This document shows positions 1 to 9,420 of a stretch of 64,000 nt of DNA, piece after piece (position 1 is the first letter of the stretch; every line of letters begins with the position of its first letter). Below the pieces are notes generated by a model. It had not been told where the DNA came from. It saw nothing but the letters and a program-made list of their open reading frames with translations, and searched no databases. The DNA is taken from NCBI GenBank assembly GCA_022113835.1, contig JAILWY010000016.1, positions 13,113,501 through 13,177,500 on the forward strand, read 5' to 3'. The position numbers were made by a program, and so were the translations under genes. Source of the stretch: Atopsyche davidsoni (lineage: Eukaryota > Arthropoda > Insecta > Trichoptera > Hydrobiosidae).

Positions 1-244
1 TCTCTCCCCCGGAATCAGTAATAACGCCAGAAATACTTGTAATTTTAAAATTATTGCCACCGTTGGTTGGTTGGATTGCTGCTTGAAATTCAGAGATTAA
101 AGTTGTGACGTCACACGAACGTTTCATGCTCAGAATATTAATTTCAGCCTGAATTTCAGAATAAGCCGGCACCGACACTGAAGATAGGCCCTGAACAAAT
201 AAGGGACGTGTATCTCTAATAGAAACTTTATAAAATTTATTTCC
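1..244 (-). CDS. Partial exon of an unrecognised protein, cut by the window edge
   Basis: On the minus strand the frame is open from position 244 to the window edge, about 81 codons without a stop in DNA where stops are frequent. It is entered by a strong acceptor: a T-rich tract ending in TTTTTGTAG at 245-253. With that acceptor the exon starts in phase 0. The peptide begins GNKFYKVSIRDTRPLF and ends ITSISGVITDSGGE. It has one Cys, many Ser/Ile/Val/Thr residues, no signal peptide, no membrane segment and no motif I recognise. The local GC content is above its surroundings. It lies on the same strand as, and downstream of, the dpr exons, but it does not look like the continuation of an Ig V-set domain, which should start near a VSWIR-type core. 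It may belong to a nested gene, an alternative exon or an old pseudogene. The coding call rests on the open frame and splice site only. Confidence 0.42.
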
Positions 245-1679
245 CTACAAAAATAACAAGAGATAAAAATAGTTTTATAGTTGATATTTATTGATACTTT
301 AATGTTATCAAATGTGTATCATCAATGTTTTTCGGTGTTTATTTTACTCAAATACTATAAACGATATTTAATATGAAAGCTGTTTAAGTTTATAAATAAA
401 TAAACGAGTTCTTTCTTGAACTAATTAATTATTTTTAATCTTGTGACTTTGTTTTAGGCGTTGTGTTTTATAATTGCTTGTTTGCTTGTGTAACTACTTA
501 TTTTTATCAATTTTCTATCTGAGACAATTTTCCATGTCTTTTGGAAAAATTATATGTTTTAACACATGACGAATATATCCTCATTCAATACTCTAAGTTG
601 AAACACGTGCAATCGAAATTATCATAAAAATCTATAGTTTTATAAAATATTACTGTCATTTAATTAAAGTAAAAAAAGCTATTTAAAAACATGATGTTTG
701 TATACAAATCAAATATAAGATATTGTTGTTTCTCAAACGTTACTAATGTATTTATTTTCTTGTTTTCAATATAATATAAATAGTATTAATCTCATTTTTG
801 CATACAATGTGTATTATTATTTTTACTCAGTGTAAATCTCCACTATAATTTCATGAAATAATATTTTTAGGACTAGATCTGTTAAGGATGATGGAGTCTC
901 GTGCGACCGTAGCTAAAATAAGAGTCATTTTAAACAAGAGCGCTTTAATAGCCCTTGAAAACTAAACCCTGGACGAAGCGCCTTTATAATAACTTATAAT
1001 ATAATTTAACCCTTGCGTTCACCCATTGTTCTTATGAAAAACTGATTTGATATTTTATTATATTTGAAATATAATTATAAAAAAACATCCAGATACCACC
1101 ACTATCGCTAAATTTAAACGACATTCAACCAATGCAAAACCTAGCTTTAGAGTGATTTTAAATTACTTGTTTATGAAAACAAACTTAGCTCTGGATAAAT
1201 CTCAAATTATTTACTGTTCTATGGTTATTTGCTCTAATTACATTTTAGATAAATTTATTCTGTGTATACCATTTTGTTTAAAAAAAACTGAAAATTGACA
1301 AATTAATCACACAAATTTCATAAACCGCTGATATCAAATAAACTGCTAAATACTTAATTATTGCCCTCTACTATTTTTCTAAGTTTTATTGTAATGAGTA
1401 CATATTTGACCGCTTCAACATATGTATCTTTAAGAAAACGATGTATTAGAAACATATAAAATATTGCATGGTTTTATAATTTTATTTTATATAATAACAT
1501 GTTTTTTATGTTTTTCTTTTGGCTTATTAGTTTTTTCAATAAGCGTGCGGTGCTCGGGGCGTTAAAAAATGTAATTGTATATTATTTTAACAAAACATGT
1601 AGTGTGTCCGAACTTGAAACAAAAAGTCGGGTGTCCGCGTGGGCGCAAGGGTTAAGCCATAAATTTTGATACATTTGTG
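245..1679. other. AT-rich intronic DNA, nothing recognised
   Basis: This stretch is very AT-rich with homopolymer runs and many stops in all frames. I see no exon, repeat boundary or RNA gene in it. By position it lies in the dpr intron that follows the exon at 3654-3826. Confidence 0.6.
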
Positions 1680-1985
1680 ACGCGGATTTAAATTATGGCC
1701 TCGAAAGGTTATTACAGTAAGCCGCGCTGTAAATAATCCCCGTGCGTGGTGGAGTAATGTACGCGAGGCGTGCGCACTTGTACGCCGGCGACCAGGCAGC
1801 GCCGGGCGCGTTAAGCAGGATCAGTCGCCGCACTTCGGGCGCCGTTTGTATTCATTAGCAGCGCCTCGGATCCGAGAAAAATGTTTCATTGAAAAACACC
1901 TGCCGTTAGAAACTCTCACACATATCCTCGGGCGCTTCCCAGAGCGAACAACCCGCAACGCGCTGGCAACACCACCACCCGGATG
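1680..1985. promoter_or_regulatory. GC-rich islet, possible intronic regulatory element
   Basis: This ~300 bp segment is much richer in G, C and CpG than the flanking AT-rich DNA (for example GCGCCGGGCGCG and GAGGCGTGCGCAC). It is not open in any useful frame and has no repeat ends. Such islets inside long insect introns are often conserved regulatory DNA; that reading is inference. It ends just before the transposon at 2001. Confidence 0.3.
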
Positions 1986-2000
1986 ATGTTAAATCATATA

Positions 2001-3431
2001 CAGAATGTCCGAACAGAGTATCGGGTATTTAAGAAATTCAATAGTTTTGATAGAGAGTACTTGGTGGAATTCCATTTTAATATTTTTGAGTAAAATTTAC
2101 CTGTTTGGCCAATGTTAGTGGCTTAATGACCAGGTTATTTTCAATAAGTCTGTACTATTATTCCCTATTGCTAAATCACATCTTTAAAAAACTATTTACT
2201 GCGCAAAAACCTATTATTTACAGATAAAAACACTACAGGACAAACCCCAACACAGGATAACTGCTGCACACTTCAAAACCACTACTTTAGATAATTACAT
2301 TAGGTACATTAAAATCACATTAGCCCTTACCACCTGACAATCACTCTCTCTCTTTCCAACAACCTCTCCCTCTAACAATTGTTTACCAAATTGCTTATTA
2401 TTATATAAAATCTCACTCTGTTTGATAATGCCAACGTGAAAGGTTGGCGAAACCGGTCACAAAATAAAACGAACATGTGGAAAATCACTCAAGAATTTTA
2501 CTCAAAAATATTATCGGGTATTTGTTAGTTCAGTAAAATAAAAACTACTTGTGATGAAGTATTTTTTTAAATTTTTAGTTGATTATAAGAATACAAAATG
2601 TAAAATTATTTTTAAAACATGATGTTATCCAAATCGTGACCGTTACGCTGCTGGCAATCTTCTAATCTGAAACGAAGATTGCTGATAACACGCTAAAAGA
2701 GATGTCCAAAAAGAGCATCGGGTGTTTGTTTTAGCATTGAAGTTGGTTCGGAGCAGCTGAAAGGCGCGGAGAGGAAATTGTGAAGTCCGCTATTTTATGG
2801 AGCTTTAGTCGCTATGAAACAATTCGCAAACGCATCGCGCTTTTTGCGTACGAGCGTATTATCGTAACGGTGATTCAATAGTGACTGCTCAACGTTGTAT
2901 CGTGCGGAGTATTGTACACGGAGTGCACCAAGTGACGATAGCATTAGAAAATGTTCGATAATACAGGTGCGACGGTAAAATATTAAAACTCAGGTCGCCC
3001 TCGTGTAGTCCGCGATCAGGGAACAATCAAAGAAGTGGAAGCGTCAGTTCGTCAAAATCCGTATTTATCCATCCGAAAGCAAAGCTAAGCGTTGAACATT
3101 AAAAAATTGTCTTTGTATTCAATTTTAAAGACAACTTTGCATTTAAAAGCGTATAAAATTCAATTGGCGCAAGAATTGAAGAATACGGACTAGGCAAATC
3201 GCTTGAATTTTGCGAACGAAATGCTGCGGCGATTCAACAACTTTCAATCTTCGTTCCAGATAAGAAGAGTGCCAGCAGCGCGTAACGGCTACCATTTGGA
3301 TAACATCATCTTTTTGAAATAATTTTTCATTTTGTATTCTTATAATCATCAATTAAAAAAAAGTACTTGATTACCAGTAGTTTTTATTTTAATGATATAA
3401 CAAATACCCGATGCTCTGTTTGGACACCCTG
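2001..3431 (+). mobile_element. Decayed Tc1/mariner-type DNA transposon with ~195 bp terminal inverted repeats
   Basis: The ends are inverted copies: CAGAATGTCCGAACAGAG at the left and the complement of CAGGGTGTCCAAACAGAG at the right. The match continues for about 195 bp on each side once a later insertion (2031-2511) is removed. TA dinucleotides flank both ends (1999-2000 and 3432-3433), the target duplication expected for the Tc1/mariner superfamily. Inside, around 2975-3080 on the plus strand, a frame reads SGRPRVVRDQGTIKEV followed by EASVRQNPYLSIR. This resembles the helix-turn-helix part of mariner-like transposases found in many arthropods. Stops before and after it, and loss of most of the catalytic region, show that the element is dead. 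A copy of the terminal tip also occurs internally near 2702-2727. It sits in a dpr intron. Confidence 0.75.
2031..2511 (+). mobile_element. Family A hairpin element, copy A1, nested in the Tc1/mariner relic
   Basis: It opens with the family 5' tag (AAGAAATTCAATAG, then GAGAGTACTTGGTGGAATTC) and closes with the family 3' arm. That arm has a stem-loop GCCAAC/GTTGGC at 2430-2449, then GAAACCGGTCAC, then GTGGAAAATCACTCAAG. A 12-bp target duplication, TATCGGGTATTT, flanks it (2019-2030 and 2512-2523). The duplicated sequence belongs to the host transposon's inverted repeat. About 300 bp of unrecognised interior lies between the ends. It has no open reading frame, so it is non-autonomous. Confidence 0.8.
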
Positions 3432-3653
3432 TAGAATACCGCAATAACAAAGCATCCAGGGAAATATTTAGAATGTTGAGTTTTCTACTTGTGACGTAAG
3501 CAATTTCCTTTAAAAAATCAATATCATTTTTACAATACCCGTTCAATTCTTTCTGTCCATTTGCACATAAAACTAACACTCCTGTTTTGTTACTATTGTC
3601 GCTGACTTACCATAGTAGTTAAATATTGTATTAAAAATAAATAGATTTCTCAC

Positions 3654-3826
3654 CCCTCTGTCGGCCTTGTGCCTGACGGGGCAGTGGAGGAAGGCCGTGG
3701 CGCCCAGCTGTGCCGTGACATTGGTGACCGTGTTGTTGTCCAGAGCAGGCTCCAGGTGCTGCAGGTCCTCAAAACCGGAGTACCAGAGCTGCTGCCAGTC
3801 TCCATCGCGACGGCCGGCATCGTCAG
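3654..3826 (-). CDS. dpr: dpr-family gene: exon for mature N-terminus and start of Ig domain 1
   Basis: Minus-strand exon of 173 bp. It starts after an acceptor CAG at 3827-3829 and ends at the donor GTGAGA. Two bases complete a codon from the previous exon, 57 codons follow, and the exon ends in phase 0. The peptide starts DDAGRRDGDWQQLWYSGF and ends in the block NVTAQLGATAFLHC followed by PVRHKADRG. This is the hallmark of the first V-set Ig domain of Dpr proteins: strand A', a Gly turn, and strand B with the first disulfide Cys. The conserved VSWIR core should follow in the next exon, which is not in the window. Two N-glycosylation sequons (NNT, NVT) are visible. Dpr proteins are neuronal surface receptors that bind DIP Ig proteins in synaptic partner choice. 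Assignment to the family is confident. Which paralogue (a dpr12-like member is one option) cannot be settled from this exon. Confidence 0.85.
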
Positions 3827-4738
3827 CTGTCGAATGAATACAAAATTGTATTGAAATTCAAAATAATAAAAATCAACGTATGACTTGAGAGTGCATTCTG
3901 AATAATGCATGTAAATATTTATTTGTTAAATTGATTCAGTAAATGAATATAAGGGATTGCGTAGAATATTGTAAAACTCATTATTTTATATAAAAATATA
4001 ATTCTTTTGTCAATATTTATATATTTGAAAAAAATAATTTTAATTAAATCCAAACCACTGTCTTTAAAGAAATGGTATTTAATTTCAAAGCCAATACCAT
4101 ATAAACGAAGTCATTAAAAAAGCGTTCAATACAAAAACCTCAAGTTATGTCCTCAATCTCAAAAATAAACTGAAAAAAAACATTAAAAAGATATCACAAT
4201 ATCGATATTGGATATAGCAAAAAAAAATTCCACCGTAACTGAAAAACTGTTCCAACAGTCGTTCAGTTCCGGCGCCATCCTCATTATTTCCCACCTCACA
4301 GCCCAGGTAAGAAAAAAAGCGCAATAAAATTAATACACACAGTGAGAATGTAAATAAATGTTTTCAATCGAAAGAGTTGAAGCAAATTATCTAGAGCGTC
4401 CATAAAAGTATAATTTTATGAATATTTATGTTTATTAATACTAAGGATTTAATAATAATATATATCATTAATTTGGCATTTCTATTCGGGTAAGGATTAT
4501 GTATAGAGGTAATCACAATTGAGATGTATGAATATGAGGTAGCGAATATATTACGTTTTACGTAATACGCCTTACGAGGGATGAACGATCCCTTTTCGTA
4601 TAAGGGTCTCCATTTATTTCAAAAATTGTTTATAACTGAAGGAAATATGCTGGGTTCATAAAGAGTGGATTACAAAAAGCAATTAGACTATAAATCATAA
4701 TAAAGAAATTATTAATTTACTATGTTCATTAAAATAAA

Positions 4739-4862
4739 GACAACGTGAAAGGTTGGTGAAACCGGTCACCAATTAAATTAAACATGTAGAAAAATCCCAA
4801 AAGTATTCTATTTAAAATGAGATTGCACCGAGTACTCTCTGTCAAAAATATTGAATATTTCA
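4739..4862 (-). mobile_element. Family A element, copy A2, one arm only
   Basis: It contains the stem-loop plus GAAACCGGTCACC module at about 4741-4771. This is followed by the complement of the 5' tag (GAGTACTCTCTGTCAAAAAT at 4829-4848), so the element is in minus orientation and lacks the second arm. No target duplication is clear. Confidence 0.65.
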
Positions 4863-5022
4863 TTTAAATATACGAAACGACAAGAAAAATGGTGAACAAA
4901 ATTATACTACGACATCTACTCGTAATTCAACCAAATCATAAGGTTTTGAGCCTGAAAAGTAGGTTAGTTATTAATTATACATAAAAAATCAAAATATCTG
5001 AAGGTTTTGAATAATTAAAAAT

Positions 5023-5118
5023 AAGAAATTCAATATTTTTGACAGAGGTTGGCGAAACCGGTCACTAATAAAAATAAAAATGTGGAAAATCACTCAAGTA
5101 TTTTATTCAAAAATATTA
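5023..5118 (+). mobile_element. Family A element, copy A3, internally deleted
   Basis: The 5' tag AAATTCAATATTTTTGACAG runs directly into GGTTGGCGAAACCGGTCAC and the 3' arm ending CAAAAATATT, with everything between lost. Possible A-rich flanking duplications (TTAAAAATAA and TAAAAAATAA) are too simple to be decisive. Confidence 0.65.
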
Positions 5119-5482
5119 ATAAAAAATAAATCAAACAATAGTTTGGAAATAAGAATATATAATACCAAAGCTTAGAAACCAAAATCTTATTTGAGGTTTT
5201 TTTAATATTATTCTACATTTATGTAATTTTATTGACAAAATACGAGAGAAAAAAAATAGATGTACATCTTCATTTACATATTAATAGATGAGTCATGTTT
5301 AGTAAATTTTATATTGAGTAGCCAATCAAACTAACGAGTTCACCTGAAATACAAAATAATATCCGGAATTTGTGTCACCACTGGTGACCAATTAAGATTG
5401 TGATTCGATTTTACTGCGCCTATTTTTACATATAGCAGGATAATAAAAAAATAAATAAAAAACTAAGGTATAAATACTTGGC

Positions 5483-5522
5483 ATATCCAATTTAAGCGTG
5501 GAAATGCTTAAATTGAATATGT
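5483..5522. repeat. Short near-perfect hairpin
   Basis: CATATCCAATTTAAGC and GCTTAAATTGAATATG are inverted copies with one mismatch, around an 8-base loop. It is an isolated small inverted repeat in the dpr intron with no sign of being a gene. Confidence 0.6.
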
Positions 5523-7549
5523 CTTCAATCACAAAAAAAATTATATTATAAATTTATGTAATGCTACAATATAATTTTTTATATTTTATAATTACTATTC
5601 ATCTTCCTATTTTTGGTCCAATGAATAAAATAATAATAATTAAAATGACAATTTTTCTATTTATCAGCTTAAACGTTAATTTATAAAATTATTCACCATT
5701 TTGTGTAAAGAAAAAAACACTAGAATGGGTTTTCATTTCAAATGCCTATTTACATCTTTTAAAGGTCTGGTTATTGAACATGTCTATTTTATATATTATT
5801 TCATTATTATTCTAGTATTCTTGTGGAAAAATATGTTTTCGTCGTTTTATGAGTGAATTTTAAAATAAAAATATACAAATGGCCATTTCTACTGTGATAA
5901 TCAAATGAAAATCAATAGGTAAGATAAGATTCAGATTTTATCATTGACTTTTCTCACACTTGACATCGCACGGTCTGTGGTTTCAGCATTAGGTAGTTCC
6001 AGTCTCCAAGCACTATTTACCGAAGTTCTCCGTTGAACGAGGAGGTTTGCCACGCAAACAAAGTTCAAGCAAATGAGCAGTGTTCAAAATATCATTATGT
6101 AAGCCATTCTCATTAAGACATCAAAACACAGACCGTCTGAATAGGTGCAGAAAGCCTCAACTCAAACAGACTGAAAGACAAATCTTTATGTTCACCCCAC
6201 ACAGTTCTTGGTAAAATTACCTCTCCCACGACTCTAGCGGGTTAAAAGACCTTCGATTGAATGTTTACATTCGTGATTTATAATGTGATTTAAAGCATTG
6301 GTTGAATAATCAGTTGATTATGAAATAAAGCTAATTCATTATATACATATATGTACATCAACCAAAAGAAACATGGATGAGATATCACATTCAAACTATT
6401 TTGAAAAACGTATTCTTGTTGTAAATATTTTTTGATGTAAATAATCGTACAAATATATTTATTTAAATTTGATATTCATATTTATTTTAAAAAAGTAAGC
6501 ATTTATTTTTCAATTATGATTATTTACACGGAAGAAACTTGTTTTATTTTAATCATTGACGAAGCCTAAAATCTACTGTATAAGTATTATTTTCAAATAT
6601 GTAGCGAATCTGAACTTTTCTCCGAATTCGATTATTCTAAATAGTTAATCCTAAAACATTTATTAATATTAGATTTTTTAAAAATTTTACAATCAAAGGA
6701 GTCTAGAAGTTATGTTCAAATAATAATGTTTTATATTTGAAACTAAAAAAATGGTTGTTTGGCACTACTAATACCCTCTCTCATCTTCAGAGTTTTCGGA
6801 GAGAGGGTGGACGAAGCAAGTGCAGTCAACTCCAGAACTGGAGCTGATTAGGGTTGTGAGGGAGGTACTTCATTTTAGTTGAAAGTTTTCGCAGGAACAC
6901 ACCCTGGACGATTTTAAAGTTCAAGATAAATTTGTACAATCCCACACATGACATATATGTGTGTCGTGTCTAAGATGTTTGTTACATGAATATGTTAGAT
7001 AAAATCTCAAATGATTATAAATAATTTATTATTAACAGTTAACGGGCCGACATAATATTTTAATGTAAAAATACAAATAGATACAGAAAAAAACCTAGCT
7101 ACATTAAAAACATTAAACACAAATTAAATATAATATTAATGACTAGTGCCTTAAAACGAGTGGATTCTAGGAGTTACCAACAATAAAAAAAAATTCAAAT
7201 CCTATCACAAAACTGTAATGCTTGCAATAACTTCATTCGTCTGCTTTCAAAAGATACCGGAATTGCAGCCCAGACGCTCTTTTAAGCTCACGAGCTTAAT
7301 TGAAAACCTCAAACATAAAACTGCACATTGATGGACTACAAAGCAATTCATTGTTATAAGTATTTAATTAAATATTTTTGCTCAAATTCCGAATTGTTAT
7401 TGTGATTATAATGATGAAATAGTTAACTACAATTTCGATTAAAACTTAGTTTAAGTTGGCTAATAATTAATAAGGCAAAAGCTTTGAAAATTTTGTATGC
7501 ATTTCGTGTTTATTGAAATCGTTTACCAATGACTGCGCTTGGTGAAATT

Positions 7550-7800
7550 ACACTTGTTACTGGTAGTAGATGTCCATTGCAAGCGTTTCCGGTCGACTGC
7601 AGACCCTGGCAGGTCCACCGCTGCGGCTGGAGTTTCCGGAGGGAAACTGAGGGAAAACTTTGCGCCGATCCTGCATACTTCGGGAAGTTTGAACTCTTTG
7701 ATAATAATCCTCCTTAGTTGCCCGGCTAGGAGTTCCGCGGAGTATTGGAGCGTATGAACTTGTGACCGCAACGCAATCGAGGCTACACCTCTGCTCGTGT
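7550..7800. promoter_or_regulatory. GC-rich islet in dpr intron
   Basis: About 250 bp of raised GC content with several open frames on both strands. None has a family-like sequence or a clear pair of splice sites. Conserved regulatory DNA is the more likely reading than an exon. Confidence 0.25.
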
Positions 7801-7952
7801 AACCGAATAATGCGACATTATGTAAAATTATAAAATTTAAATACTTAACATATATCTTCACAACTCACTTATACACGCTTACGGTTGTAACAATATTTAA
7901 GGTAATTGATTCACAAACAAAATTTCATCGATGTCAAGGTTTACTACTTGAG

Positions 7953-8668
7953 GGCCTAGTCTGCATAATCGAGTTTTTTTGATCATTTTCTAGTCCGTTT
8001 TGCGAAAAACCCACTGCACCAATCGAAAAAATTTAAATGCAAAAAGTTTGATACATTTCTTCTTCCGAATAAAATATATTTTTATTTCTTATAAATTTAC
8101 TATTAATTTGATAAATATGTGTTTTTCCGATTGAAGTGTAGGAATTTGGAGATTCATTTGGTCCATTTTACAAGAGTCCTAAACATTTAAATGTTTTTTT
8201 TTCAATTGAAATTAAAAGATTAAATATAAACCATGTGCGCCTTGTTATTTAGAAAATTTAAAAATATATATCTTTAACAAATTTTCGTTTTGAAAAGTCA
8301 TCATTTTATCTAATTTTTGAACATCTTCAAGACTTTATTTTACCCTTAAAATGGACGTTAATTAAATAATAAAAAATAGAAAAATATAATTCATAGTTTT
8401 TTCAATACTTTGTAAAAAAATCAACTTTCGATATAGCAAAATAAAGTGACAATTAAATTATTTAAATGACACGATTGGACTGTCTCTGGTGTCTGGTTGG
8501 CACACCAGAGGCAGGCCATTACCTGGCGAAATTCGGAAAAAGGAATTTTATTCGGAAAAAGGAATGTATCAAACTGTTTGCATTTAATTTTTTTCGATTG
8601 GTGCAGTGGATTTTTTGCAAAACGGACTAGAAAATGATCCAAAAAACTCGATTATGCAGACTAGGCCC
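7953..8668. mobile_element. MITE with ~123 bp terminal inverted repeats
   Basis: Left arm 7953-8075 and right arm 8545-8668 are inverted copies at very high identity, both beginning GGGCCTAGTCTGC. The flanks are TTGA (7949-7952) and TTAA (8669-8672), compatible with a TTAA target duplication carrying one mutation. The terminal GGG is not the usual piggyBac tip, so the superfamily is open. Beside the right arm is a direct repeat of the ATTCGGAAAAAGGAAT block. The interior is AT-rich with no open frame of interest; a small GGTGTCTGGTTGGCACACC hairpin lies near 8489-8507. Confidence 0.75.
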
Positions 8669-8783
8669 TTAACACAAATTCGAATCGCCTTTGCTGCCCT
8701 GCTCTGGGCAATAATTGGAAATAGCAAAAAATAGTTGATGGTTAGTTTGTTATAAGGGGTTTATAATAGAAGTAGTAACTTAC

Positions 8784-8885
8784 CGGTATGGGAAGGGGTA
8801 GTGGGGGTGAGTAAAGCGGACGGCAGGCATAGCAGCAGCGCCACAGCCGCCACGCCGCCTGAAGGCAGCGTCCACCGCCACAAGC
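8784..8885 (-). CDS. dpr: dpr-family gene: exon for signal-peptide core
   Basis: Minus-strand exon of 102 bp with acceptor TGTTTCAG (8886-8893) and consensus donor GTAAGT (8778-8783). Two bases finish a codon, 33 codons follow, and one base remains (phase 1). That base joins the CT at the start of the exon at 3826 to give Ala, so the two exons are in phase. The peptide reads LWRWTLPSGGVAAVALLLCL and continues PSALLTPTTPSHT. It has a basic/aromatic lead, a hydrophobic core VAAVALLLCLPSALL and then a Thr/Pro-rich stretch, which is a good secretion signal with cleavage expected soon after the core. It contains no in-frame ATG, so the start codon must lie in an exon further right; the best candidate is at 24826-24862. 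No other reading of this GC-rich island gives both splice sites and a sensible peptide. Confidence 0.8.
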
Positions 8886-9054
8886 CTGAAACAACACACC
8901 CCTTTATCAGAAACATTCAACAATTTCTACAACTTACTATATTATACCAAAAATAATCATCTATTTTGCATTTAGCTTTGCAGTATTATTTGATAACCAT
9001 TTTAGACAAAGTAAACGATATTCCATGTTACTTTGCCAATGACTTGAAAATTTT

Positions 9055-9420
9055 ATTGATTTTTGTGAAGACCGTGTCTCACAGGAAGTACGATTTTGCC
9101 TATACAGGTTTTTTGATTGATAATGATCAAGTACATTTTTTCAAATATTGAAAATTGATTAGAGAAACTTTCAGAAAAATATCATCGTGATTTGTGTGAG
9201 ATTTAAACCCACATCCCCTAGCTTACATGGCCGGTGCATTACCAATTATACCAACGAATCACTAGTACTTAGCAAGAATTTTTAACAATCATATATTATA
9301 AGTGAAACAACCTACTTATTATGGCAATTAAATATTTTACACAAATCACGATGATATTTTTCTGAGAGTTTCTTTAATCAATTTTCAATATTTGAAAAAA
9401 TGTATTTAATCATTATCAAT
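9055..9420 (-). mobile_element. Family B element, copy B1: tRNA-like core flanked by 83-bp inverted repeats
   Basis: Arms 9116-9198 and 9339-9420 are inverted copies that share TTTCAAATATTGAAAATTGA and the neighbouring bases. Next to the left arm, on the minus strand (about 9260 to 9190), the sequence looks tRNA-derived. It has a TGGTATAATTGGTAATGCA D-arm region, an anticodon-stem-like block around CATGTAA, and a T-arm GTGGGTTTAAATCTCAC close to the consensus box B. A further block shared with copy B3 (TGAAGACCG..CTCACAGGAAG) precedes the left arm, at 9055-9115. It has no coding capacity. Confidence 0.65.

Larger units (their letters stand above)
3827..8783 (-). other. dpr intron between signal-peptide exon and Ig1 exon
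   Basis: The intron is bounded by GTAAGT (8778-8783) and CAG (3827-3829) on the minus strand, about 5.0 kb, phase 1 at both sides. It holds two family A remnants (4739-4862, 5023-5118), a short hairpin (5483-5522), a GC-rich islet (7550-7800) and an inverted-repeat MITE (7953-8668). The rest is AT-rich sequence in which I see nothing. Confidence 0.75.

Noticed and set aside
6772..6810. ACCCTCTCT...AGAGAGGGT short hairpin as a possible microRNA
   Set aside because: Only about 9-10 paired bases with an 18-base loop; too short for a microRNA precursor.
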